45,162 bases of DNA from Treponema sp. (GTDB lineage: Bacteria > Spirochaetota > Spirochaetia > Treponematales > Treponemataceae), in NCBI GenBank assembly GCA_012519415.1, contig JAAYQG010000052.1:1-45162 (forward strand), given 5' to 3'. The notes under the pieces are model-generated. The model worked only from the letters and a program-made list of their open reading frames with translations. It was not told where the DNA came from and did not search any database. Position 1 is the stretch's first letter. Every line of letters starts with the position of its first letter. This document shows positions 7,596-15,295 of the stretch, piece by piece. The translations under genes were made by a program, and so were the position numbers.

Positions 7596-8318
7596 ATGGC
7601 AAAGAAAGAAAGAAAACAACCGGAACCGCCATCGCAGGCATGGCTTGGAACTTACGGTGATATGATTACACTAATGCTTTGCTTTTTCGTTATGTTGTTT
7701 AATCCATCGGAAGTGGACATTGTGGAATTAAACCAGATGGTTGCATCTTTGAGTGGTGATCCTGCTGCAGGTGGGCAGTCTTTGTCTACCGGCAAACTGG
7801 CAGATTTAGGAAACACAATCAATTCAATGCCGTCTATGGAAAAAGGTAAATCTTTAGGTTTGGCTGTAAAAAGAGCTGTTAGTCTTTTTGCTCCGGATGT
7901 AAAGTCAAATAAGATTACTATTACAAGTGATGAAAGAGGGCTTGTAATCAGCCTTGCTTCCGATTCATTTTTTGAGCACGGAAGTGCAACACTTGATATG
8001 GAGCTTGCAAGAGATTCATTATTGCGTCTTGCACAATTCTTTTTAGCTCAAGAAGAACTTGCAGAACGCCGTTTTAGAATAGAGGGACATACTGATAATA
8101 CTATACCGAATGCGGCTTTATGGCCTTCAAATTGGGAGCTTTCAACGGCTCGTGCAACTAATGTTTTGCATTATTTAACTGATTTCGGTGCTGATGAGCA
8201 GCGTTTTTCAGTGGCTGGTTATGCAGATACTCAGCAAAAATTTTCAAATGATACACCCGAGGGACAGGCGTATAATCGTCGTGTGGATATTATTATACTG
8301 GACGATGGTCATTTTTAA
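7596..8318 (+). CDS. motB: MotB, flagellar stator subunit with peptidoglycan-binding domain
   Basis: Partner of MotA, 240 residues. A short basic cytoplasmic tail is followed by one membrane helix containing [15 protein letters not shown]. Asp22 in this segment is the ion-carrying residue. The periplasmic part ends in an OmpA-like peptidoglycan-binding domain with [14 protein letters not shown] and RRVDIII. A TTG lies one codon earlier, but ATG at 7596 is properly spaced from TAGGGGA at 7584-7590, so I took that. The lack of extra Ser/Thr around Asp22 does not by itself tell proton from sodium coupling. fliL follows after 33 bases. Confidence 0.95.
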   Translation: MAKKERKQPEPPSQAWLGTYGDMITLMLCFFVMLFNPSEVDIVELNQMVASLSGDPAAGGQSLSTGKLADLGNTINSMPSMEKGKSLGLAVKRAVSLFAPDVKSNKITITSDERGLVISLASDSFFEHGSATLDMELARDSLLRLAQFFLAQEELAERRFRIEGHTDNTIPNAALWPSNWELSTARATNVLHYLTDFGADEQRFSVAGYADTQQKFSNDTPEGQAYNRRVDIIILDDGHF

Positions 8319-8351
8319 TGATACTATTTACAAAGCTGAGGAAGGTTAGTT

Positions 8352-8900
8352 ATGGCAGATGATGATGATTTGAACATTGATGGTGAAGATGTTTCTGAAG
8401 AATCTGGCAAAGGTTCAGGTGTTTTAGGGGGAATTCTTCCGTCAATACTTAAATGGGTGGCAATTGTTGTTGCAGCAATCATTCTTATCGTAACTGTTTG
8501 TGTAATCACAATAAAAATTATGAATAAGAATAACCCTACTCAAGCAGCAATTCCAATTTCTGATGATTATAAGAAATCCCGTGAAGTTCTTGACTGGTAT
8601 AGTTCAATTGGTTCCATTCGCACAAAAACAAGCGATGCAGCTCCGGCAACTGTTATTGTAGAAGTAGTTCTCGGTTATAAAACACAAGATAAAATTACTT
8701 CAACTGAAATTACACAACGCCAAATTGAAATTAAGGATTTTATCCGCCGTTATTTCACGCAGAAATCAGCTTCTGAGTTGAAGCCGCAAAATGAGCGCGA
8801 ATTACAAATTGAAATTCGTAACTCTATAAATGATGATATTTTGATGGATTCGAAAATCAAGGATGTAAAATTTATGAGCCTTGAAGTTATCGAACAGTAG
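8352..8900 (+). CDS. fliL: FliL, stator-associated flagellar membrane protein
   Basis: Protein of 182 residues with an acidic cytoplasmic N-terminus, one membrane helix (about 32-55) and a periplasmic FliL domain. The end of that domain (about 120-182) carries RQIEIKDFIRRYFTQKSASEL, typical of the family. FliL forms rings around the stator and stabilises it in its active state; in spirochetes it also affects orientation of periplasmic flagella. ATG at 8352 follows GAGGAAGG. It lies 18 bases before fliM in the operon. Identification rests on the C-terminal motif plus position and is firm. Confidence 0.9.
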   Translation: MADDDDLNIDGEDVSEESGKGSGVLGGILPSILKWVAIVVAAIILIVTVCVITIKIMNKNNPTQAAIPISDDYKKSREVLDWYSSIGSIRTKTSDAAPATVIVEVVLGYKTQDKITSTEITQRQIEIKDFIRRYFTQKSASELKPQNERELQIEIRNSINDDILMDSKIKDVKFMSLEVIEQ

Positions 8901-8918
8901 TCGTTATAAGGGATCAGT

Positions 8919-9953
8919 ATGAACGAAGTTCTGTCACAGGATGAGATTGATCAACTTCTCACAGCAATCAGTTCTGGAGAAACCGAACAGGAAGCTTTTA
9001 GACCTGTAAGTGATACCAGAAAGATAAAGATTTACGACTTTAAGCGTCCTGACAAATTCTCAAAAGAGCAGATACGTACAGTTTCTATCATGCATGAAAC
9101 TTTTGCACGGTTGACAACAACAAGTTTGTCAGCTCAGTTGCGCAGTATGGTTCATGTTCATGTTGCGTCTGTTGATCAGCTTACCTATGAGGAATTTATC
9201 CGTTCTATTCCAACACCAACAACGCTTGCGGTCATTAATATGGATCCATTGAAAGGTAATGCAATTCTTGAAATAGATCCTGCAATTACATTTTCAATGA
9301 TTGACCGCTTGTTTGGTGGTTCAGGTCAGGGCACAAAAGTGCAACGCGATTTGACTGATATTGAACAGTCTGTAATGGAAGGAATAATCGTGCGTATTTT
9401 GGCAAATATGCGTGAAGCATGGACGCAGGTAATTGATTTGCGTCCGCGCCTTGGGCAGATTGAAACAAATCCTCAATTTGCGCAGATTGTTCCGCCTTCA
9501 GAAATGGTAGTTTTGGTAACGCTCGAAACTAAAGTAGGTGAAGAAGAAGGAATGATGAACTTCTGTATTCCTTATATTACGATTGAGCCTATCATTTCAA
9601 AGCTTTCATCTCAATTCTGGTTTTCTTCTGTTCGTAGAAGTTCTACGACTCAGTATCTTGGCGTATTAAAAGAAAAGCTTGCCAATGTTGATATGGATGT
9701 TGTTGCTGAAATTGGTTCAATAAATTTGCCTATTCGAGATGTTTTAAGTTTAAGATGTGGTGATATTGTCCGATTATCTAATGTAAGGGTGGGAGATCCG
9801 CTTACTTTGAGCGTCGGCAGTGTAAAAAAATTCCTGTGCCAGCCGGGTGTTATCGGTAAAAAGATGGGCGTTCAGGTTCTTGGTAAATTAGACCAGGTAG
9901 ATGACAAAGACGACTTTGAAGAATTAACAGAAGGAGACGAATTATATGAGTGA
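8919..9953 (+). CDS. fliM: FliM, flagellar switch protein
   Basis: Cytoplasmic C-ring component of 344 residues that binds phosphorylated CheY and sets rotation direction. The N-terminal CheY-binding peptide is SQDEIDQLLTAI (6-17). The middle CheC-like domain includes DRLFGGSGQ (about 128-136). The C-terminal FliN-like domain (about 255-330) follows. ATG at 8919 follows AAGGGATC. Its end overlaps the start of fliY by eight bases, which indicates translational coupling and suits the fixed stoichiometry of the switch. Confidence 0.95.
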   Translation: MNEVLSQDEIDQLLTAISSGETEQEAFRPVSDTRKIKIYDFKRPDKFSKEQIRTVSIMHETFARLTTTSLSAQLRSMVHVHVASVDQLTYEEFIRSIPTPTTLAVINMDPLKGNAILEIDPAITFSMIDRLFGGSGQGTKVQRDLTDIEQSVMEGIIVRILANMREAWTQVIDLRPRLGQIETNPQFAQIVPPSEMVVLVTLETKVGEEEGMMNFCIPYITIEPIISKLSSQFWFSSVRRSSTTQYLGVLKEKLANVDMDVVAEIGSINLPIRDVLSLRCGDIVRLSNVRVGDPLTLSVGSVKKFLCQPGVIGKKMGVQVLGKLDQVDDKDDFEELTEGDELYE

Positions 9954-11100
9954 TGGTGCCATTTCTCAAGACGAAATTGATGCCTTGTTATCAGGTGTTG
10001 ATCTGGGCGGGATGGGTTCGGCTGCACAAACGTCTTCGGTTGCAAAAAAGATAGATATTAAAACTTTAGCTGATTTTGCAAAAGATACAACTAACAGTTT
10101 GCAGTCTAATCTGTCAACTATGACAGGTTCTGAGTTTAACGTCGAAGAGCCAACAGCAGATGTGCTGAGTCGTGATGATCTTTTAAAACAATTGCCGGAA
10201 ATGGTTGTTGCTGTAACTGCTGATTTTACAGAAAGCATGACAGGTGATCATCTATTTTTGATGCATCCGGATTTTGCAAAAAAACTTGCAGGACTAATAA
10301 ACAAAGAAGATATTTCAGAACTTGACGATATGTCACTTTCTGTTATCTCTGAAATTGTTTCACAGCATAGCGGTACAGAAATAACCGAATTGAGCAAAAC
10401 TGGAAAATTTCCGGGACTTGCAATTATTCCTGCTGAAGCAATTCATGTTGCAAAAGCAATGGTACGTTATCCACAAGGCGATTTTGTATTATTTACATTC
10501 CCTATAAGTGTTGATGGAAAAACGTATCAGCTATGGGAAGCTATATCAAATAATGTTGCATTTAATATTGCTAATGCATTGAATCCTCCAACAGAAACAG
10601 CTGGCGGTGCCCCAATTAATGATATTCCTGCAGCGAGTCATGCTTCTATGGGTGGAAGTTTTGCTCCAAATGCAGCAATGAATATGGGAAATCCTATGAA
10701 CATGGGCGGAATGAATATGAATAGCATGGGTATGAATATGGGAAGTCCCATGAGCATGGGCGGACAGATGATGGGCGGAATGCCTAATGTTCAGTCGTTG
10801 CAATATCCTAGTTTGCAAAGTGGCGTAAGCCCTATGGAACAGGGAAACATCGGTTTAATTATGGATGTTTTCATGGAAATGACTGTAGAGCTTGGTAGAA
10901 CCAGAAAGCAAATAAAGGAAATTCTTGGAATGGGCGAAGGCACAATTATTGAGCTTGATAAACTTGCCGGTGAACCTGTAGACATTCTTGTAAATCATAA
11001 ACCGATTGCAAAAGGTGAAGTTGTAGTTATTGATGAAAACTTCGGTGTTCGTGTAACTGAAATTCTTTCACCTGTTGAACGTGTTACTGAGATGAAATAA
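9946..11100 (+). CDS. fliY: FliY (FliN-type switch protein with CheC-like domain and Met-rich linker)
   Basis: Switch protein of 384 residues. It opens with SQDEIDALLSGVDL, a FliM-like CheY-binding peptide, followed by a CheC/FliY domain (about 70-215), a linker, and a C-terminal FliN domain (about 300-384, with LGRTRKQIKEILGMGEGTI). The linker (235-279) has about 15 methionines in 45 residues, in an MNMGG / MGSPM pattern. I cannot find a clean CheC phosphatase signature (S/D-x3-E-x2-N): the best candidate, Ser132 to Glu136, has Ser139 where Asn is expected, so CheY-P dephosphorylation may be weak or absent. ATG at 9946 has GGAGACG upstream. Confidence 0.92.
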   Translation: MSDGAISQDEIDALLSGVDLGGMGSAAQTSSVAKKIDIKTLADFAKDTTNSLQSNLSTMTGSEFNVEEPTADVLSRDDLLKQLPEMVVAVTADFTESMTGDHLFLMHPDFAKKLAGLINKEDISELDDMSLSVISEIVSQHSGTEITELSKTGKFPGLAIIPAEAIHVAKAMVRYPQGDFVLFTFPISVDGKTYQLWEAISNNVAFNIANALNPPTETAGGAPINDIPAASHASMGGSFAPNAAMNMGNPMNMGGMNMNSMGMNMGSPMSMGGQMMGGMPNVQSLQYPSLQSGVSPMEQGNIGLIMDVFMEMTVELGRTRKQIKEILGMGEGTIIELDKLAGEPVDILVNHKPIAKGEVVVIDENFGVRVTEILSPVERVTEMK

Positions 11101-11152
11101 ATCTTATAACAAAACGCAATACTGTTGCTTTTTGAATGTTTTTGATTTATAC

Positions 11153-11210
11153 TAAACTCACGTAGTTATTGCTGCGTGAGTTTATTCACTTTTGCAATGG
11201 GGATTGCAAA
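11153..11210 (+). other. Two hairpins between fliY and fliO
   Basis: TAAACTCACG (11153-11162) pairs perfectly with CGTGAGTTTA (11175-11184). TTTGCAAT (11191-11198) pairs with ATTGCAAA (11203-11210) around GGGG. Together they occupy the gap before fliO. The first is followed by a partly T-rich stretch and could act as an intra-operon attenuator. A TTG in the first loop (11169) opens a long frame but is not a credible start. Confidence 0.5.
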
Positions 11211-11222
11211 TTTAGAAAGTGG

Positions 11223-11897
11223 GTGGGGGACAATACGAATATTTCAAAAAAAATATTACTGCTGTTTATAAGTTTATTTGTTCTGTCAATTAATTGTTTG
11301 AATGCCCAGACAGACGCTCAAGAAGCTGTTTCTGATGTTCGATCTGAAGAACAAATGTTGATAATTTCACCTCCTAGTGAAGATTTTTCTTCGGAGCAAT
11401 CTCTAAAAACCAATACCACTTGGCAGTTCATCAAGCTAATTTTAGTTTTAATTCTCGTCATAGTTTGTATTTATGGAATTGTTTGGTTTTTGAAAAAAAC
11501 ATCAAATCCTAATTTTCAACCTGATCCTTATTTAAAAAAAGTAGCCGCATTAAATTTATCTCCTGGTAAATCAGTTTTTATTGTTTCTACGCCAACTCAA
11601 GCTTTTCTTGTCGGAACAAGCGATAACTCTGTTAATTTGATTGGTGAAATTAATGATAAGGATTTAATTGATTCGATGAACTTAGCCGCTGAAAAAGTTC
11701 CTACCGCAAAACCCAAAGACTTTGCTTCTATCTTGGCTGCATTTTTCCCAAAAGGAAATACAGATGAAGCTGAAGAGTTTGAGGAATTCGATGATTATTT
11801 TTCTTCTGTTGCGCAAAAAACCGGTGAAAAAATACGTCAAAAACGGGAACAAATCCAAAATAAAAATAAAAATAACAGCGGGGGAGATTCTCAATGA
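11223..11897 (+). CDS. fliO: FliO, flagellar export-gate assembly protein
   Basis: Inner-membrane protein that helps assemble the FliP ring of the export gate. It has an N-terminal signal-like segment ending in LNAQ, a periplasmic stretch, a second membrane helix (FIKLILVLILVIVCIYGIVWFL) and a FliO-type cytoplasmic domain starting near DPYLKKVAALNLSPGKSVFIVS. The start is uncertain. The frame opens at a TTG (11169) inside a hairpin loop, which I reject. GTG at 11223 keeps the signal helix near the N-terminus but has a weak ribosome site. The strong GGGGGA at 11225-11230 would instead suit an unusual ACG or ATT codon at 11235 or 11241. The stop overlaps the fliP start (ATGA). The basic tail is rich in Lys, Gln and Asn. 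Confidence 0.8.
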   Translation: MGDNTNISKKILLLFISLFVLSINCLNAQTDAQEAVSDVRSEEQMLIISPPSEDFSSEQSLKTNTTWQFIKLILVLILVIVCIYGIVWFLKKTSNPNFQPDPYLKKVAALNLSPGKSVFIVSTPTQAFLVGTSDNSVNLIGEINDKDLIDSMNLAAEKVPTAKPKDFASILAAFFPKGNTDEAEEFEEFDDYFSSVAQKTGEKIRQKREQIQNKNKNNSGGDSQ

Positions 11898-12715
11898 AAC
11901 GTTCTCTTCGCTTTTTTTTAATAGTTGTTTTAATGATATTTATTTCTGTGCAATTTGTTTCAGCGCAGTCATCTTTCCCTGCCGGCTCGACTTCCGGCAC
12001 AACAACAATGAACTCAGAAGTTACGCCGGTTACTGTTCCATTAGTTGATTTGCAGTTAAGACAGCCGGAAAATGGAAAAGAAGTTGCGTTTTCTGTGCAA
12101 ATTTTGTTGTTGCTTACTGTTCTTTCGCTTGCACCTAGTATTCTTATTCTTTTAACCTGTTTTTTGAGATTGTCTATCGTGTTGGATTTTATAAAAAGGG
12201 CATTATCGTTGCAGCAAGTTCCTCCAACAGTTGTATTAAATGGAATTGCTTTCTTTTTAACTTTGTTTATAATGTGGCCTACTTTTAATCAAATATATAA
12301 AAATTCTTTTAGACCCTTAGCTGATGGACAAATAGGAGTAGAAACAGCTTATACAGAAGCTGAAGCTCCTTTACGAATTTTTATGTATAAACAAATGGTT
12401 AATGATACGAGCTATATCTCAATGTTTATGTCTATGGCAAAATTGCCAAAACCAAATAATCTTGCTGATGTACCGACATATGCTTTGATTCCTGCATATA
12501 TTCTTCATGAATTAACTGTAGCATTTAAAATTGGAATAATGTTGTATATTCCGTTTATTATTATTGATATGGTTGTTGCGAGTATATTGATGTCAATGGG
12601 TATGATTATGCTCCCTCCTGTACAAATTTCAATGCCATTTAAGCTTATGTTATTTGTTCTTATAGATGGTTGGGGGCTTTTGACGCAACAGCTTTTTAAT
12701 TCAATTATTCCTTAA
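11894..12715 (+). CDS. fliP: FliP, flagellar export-gate protein
   Basis: Core pore protein of the flagellar type III export gate, 273 residues. A cleavable signal peptide (about 1-25, ending SAQ) is followed by a short periplasmic stretch and the conserved membrane region LLLTVLSLAPSILILLTCFLR, with further helices to the end. The motif PTVVLNGIAFFLTLFIM and the C-terminal MLPPVQISMPFKLMLFVLIDGW are classic FliP. ATG at 11894 overlaps the fliO stop by four bases and has GCGGGGGAG upstream. A 76-bp AT-rich gap follows before fliQ. Confidence 0.95.
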   Translation: MKRSLRFFLIVVLMIFISVQFVSAQSSFPAGSTSGTTTMNSEVTPVTVPLVDLQLRQPENGKEVAFSVQILLLLTVLSLAPSILILLTCFLRLSIVLDFIKRALSLQQVPPTVVLNGIAFFLTLFIMWPTFNQIYKNSFRPLADGQIGVETAYTEAEAPLRIFMYKQMVNDTSYISMFMSMAKLPKPNNLADVPTYALIPAYILHELTVAFKIGIMLYIPFIIIDMVVASILMSMGMIMLPPVQISMPFKLMLFVLIDGWGLLTQQLFNSIIP

Positions 12716-12791
12716 AGTGATTGTTATTCATATTTAATTGAATATTGTAGAATAGTTGATTTTATTTATCTAATGTATTGAGGGAGTTTAT

Positions 12792-13061
12792 ATGAGTGTT
12801 GGACAGCTTGTTTCATTAATGCAAAGTGGTGTTAAACAGATTTTTATGCTTGCTTCACCTGTTTTGGGTGCTGCGTTGTTAGTTGGTTTAATAGTTGCTA
12901 TTTTACAGGCTGTAACTTCAATTCAAGAGCAGACTCTAACATTTGTTCCTAAAATATTTGCGATTCTTACTGTTTTGGCTTTGCTTGGCGGTTGGATGTT
13001 CACTTCTATGAAGGAATATGCAATTAGGCTGTTTATGCAAATTCCAAGTATGGTTTTATAA
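12792..13061 (+). CDS. fliQ: FliQ, flagellar export-gate protein
   Basis: Small inner-membrane protein of 89 residues with two helices (about 14-36 and 48-68) separated by a conserved polar segment, VTSIQEQTLTFVPKI. Several copies pack around the FliP5-FliR core of the export gate. ATG at 12792 has TTGAGGGAG upstream. fliR begins 18 bases after its stop. Length and sequence are typical. Confidence 0.95.
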   Translation: MSVGQLVSLMQSGVKQIFMLASPVLGAALLVGLIVAILQAVTSIQEQTLTFVPKIFAILTVLALLGGWMFTSMKEYAIRLFMQIPSMVL

Positions 13062-13079
13062 ATATGGTGAAATAAATTT

Positions 13080-13877
13080 ATGTTAGAGCAGATTGTAGCA
13101 AAAGCTCCATTATATTTTTTAATTGCCGCTCGTGTTTTTGCCATGATATTGACAGTACCTCTTTTGTCTACAGCTGCCGTTTCAAGAGTTGCTAAAATTG
13201 CACTTGCCGGCTACACCGCTTATATATTAATGTCGCAAATTTCGTATAGTGTATGGAATGTAGATCCTTATTCACTTGATTATGTGCTTTTAGTTATTGG
13301 CGAGGGCTTGATTGGAATTATCACTGGCTTTTATGTATCGATGCTGTTTGCAGCTTTTAGTTCTGCTGGTCAGTTTTTTACATATCAAATGGGTTTCGGT
13401 GCCTCTGAAGTTTATGATTCGCTTTCTCAAATAGAAAATCCTCTTATGGGGCAATATTTGAATTTACTTGCAATGCTTCTTTTTTTGCAAGTTAAGGGAT
13501 TTCAAAAACTTTTTTTAGGCGGTGTACTTCGTAGTTTTGAATCTTTGAATTGTTATGTTCTTCTCGAAGCAAAAAACACATTTTTAACTTTTTTATTAAG
13601 CGGTTTAACAAAATTGTTCTTTGATGCAATGATGATTGCATTGCCAATTATCGGAACATTGTTTTTAATTTCTATAAGCACAGGTTTGCTTTCTAAAGCT
13701 GCTCCGCAAATGAACCTGCTTTCGGAAGGTCTTCCTACTACGATTTTATGTGCTTTCTTTTTGCTTACAGTATTGTTACCTTCAATGTGCAATTATTTTG
13801 AACGTTGCTTTACGGCAGCTTTTGTAAGATTAGAAGATTTGTTTGCAAAGATATCGCCTCTGGTGGCACCTTTATGA
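13080..13877 (+). CDS. fliR: FliR, flagellar export-gate protein
   Basis: Inner-membrane protein of 265 residues with about six hydrophobic segments. It completes the FliP5-FliR-FliQ4 export channel. Family features include the N-terminal ARVFAMILTVPLLSTAAVS and the conserved GQFFTYQMGFGASEVYDSL in the middle (about 97-115). Its stop overlaps the flhB start by four bases (ATGA), so the two are coupled. In some bacteria FliR and FlhB are fused, which fits this tight junction. Confidence 0.95.
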   Translation: MLEQIVAKAPLYFLIAARVFAMILTVPLLSTAAVSRVAKIALAGYTAYILMSQISYSVWNVDPYSLDYVLLVIGEGLIGIITGFYVSMLFAAFSSAGQFFTYQMGFGASEVYDSLSQIENPLMGQYLNLLAMLLFLQVKGFQKLFLGGVLRSFESLNCYVLLEAKNTFLTFLLSGLTKLFFDAMMIALPIIGTLFLISISTGLLSKAAPQMNLLSEGLPTTILCAFFLLTVLLPSMCNYFERCFTAAFVRLEDLFAKISPLVAPL

Positions 13878-15136
13878 ATCTAAAGGTGATAAATAATTTA
13901 CAAAAAATAATCGGATTTCCTCTTTCAAGTTTTATTTATTCCATATATGAAAAACTGAATTTAATGTCGGAAACGTTAATATCGTTAATATATAGAAGAA
14001 ATGTTGCAGTTTCTATTGATAAATCCGGTGCTTGTATTGATTTGCAATGGTTTGCAAGAGCAGAAGATGAAGGGCGCACAGAAGAAGCATCAGAACATAA
14101 AATACGAAAAGCTAGAGAAGAAGGGCGTGTCGCAAAAAGCCAAGAATTGAATTCAGGGCTTGTTTTGTTGTTTTCCGTTCTTTCGCTGATAATATTTGCT
14201 CCGTGGATTTTTACTAATTGTGTAAAAGTTATTAAGTTTTATTTTGATCGATGTGCAGAATCGAGTTTTACAGATAGATCGCTTGTTGTTGCTTTTTTTA
14301 TTTATTTTATAAAAATGATACTTCCTATTGCTTTTACAGCAATTGTTGCAGGAATAGCGGGCAATATTATACAAAACAAAGGTTTTCTTTTTTCTACAAA
14401 ACCCATAGAGCCGAAATTTTCAAAAATTCTTCCAAAATTCGGTGAATATTTTAGGAAAACGCTGTTTTCTTTTGAGGGATTGTTCAATGTTGCTAAATCA
14501 ATAATTAAAGTAACAATTATTATAATTTCAGCATATTTGCTTATAAAAAATAATTTTTTTATGTTAAAGTCTCTTATAAACATGGGGCTTTGGCAAGCTT
14601 TTTCTTATGTTGCAGGAGTTTGTGCAACATTACTGCTTATGGCTTCGATAATTTTTATAATTATTGCTGTTCCGGATTACTTCGTGCAGCGTCATCAATT
14701 TATGGAATCTTTGAAAATGACAAAACAGGAAGTAAAAGAAGAGTTTAAAGAACTTGAAGGTGATCCTCTTGTTAAAAGCCGCTTGCGTCAAAGAATGCAT
14801 GAAATGATGCATCAGAGTATGCCGCGTCTTGTTGCAGAAGCTGATGTTGTTATTACAAACCCGACTCACTTTGCATGTGCCATTCAATATGATAAGACTA
14901 AGATGCCCGGTCCGATGTTGACTGCAAAAGGCGCAGATTCACTTGCGCAGCGTATTAAAGAAATAGCTAAACAGAACGATGTTCCGATTATAGAAAATCG
15001 TCCGCTGGCACGAGCTCTCTACAAAGAGGTTGAAATTGGTGATATAATACCGGAAGAATATTATCAAGCACTAGCGGTAATTCTTGCGAAAGTGTATAAT
15101 ATGAATTCTTCCAAACATAGAGCAAAGTTTCTTTGA
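13874..15136 (+). CDS. flhB: FlhB, export-gate substrate-specificity switch
   Basis: Protein of 420 residues with four membrane helices (about 95-115, 135-165, 208-230 and 245-268) and a cytoplasmic C-terminal domain containing the autocleavage motif NPTH (329-332). Cleavage there lets FliK switch export from hook to filament proteins. The conserved start of most FlhB proteins corresponds to LQWFARAEDEGRTEEASE at about 57, so about 56 extra N-terminal residues are present. ATG at 13874 is supported by GGTGG seven bases upstream and by the overlap with fliR. An internal Met at 31 is an alternative. A 159-bp gap follows before flhA. Confidence 0.93.
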   Translation: MNLKVINNLQKIIGFPLSSFIYSIYEKLNLMSETLISLIYRRNVAVSIDKSGACIDLQWFARAEDEGRTEEASEHKIRKAREEGRVAKSQELNSGLVLLFSVLSLIIFAPWIFTNCVKVIKFYFDRCAESSFTDRSLVVAFFIYFIKMILPIAFTAIVAGIAGNIIQNKGFLFSTKPIEPKFSKILPKFGEYFRKTLFSFEGLFNVAKSIIKVTIIIISAYLLIKNNFFMLKSLINMGLWQAFSYVAGVCATLLLMASIIFIIIAVPDYFVQRHQFMESLKMTKQEVKEEFKELEGDPLVKSRLRQRMHEMMHQSMPRLVAEADVVITNPTHFACAIQYDKTKMPGPMLTAKGADSLAQRIKEIAKQNDVPIIENRPLARALYKEVEIGDIIPEEYYQALAVILAKVYNMNSSKHRAKFL

Positions 15137-15295
15137 CATTATTGATTTACTGTGCAAAAATGTATTCAGGAGATTTTCAAAATTTCTTGTTTTGATTTCT
15201 TTGCTGTAAATTATTTTGTGCCTGTTAGGGGACGGGCAATTGATTTTTTATTTTGAGAACATTGCTGAATGGCTTGTTAAAAAAGGGTGGAAATA

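Noticed and set aside
11169-11222. Upstream extension of fliO from TTG 11169
   Set aside because: The TTG is in the loop of a 10-bp hairpin, lacks a ribosome site, and would put 18 unusual residues before the signal helix.
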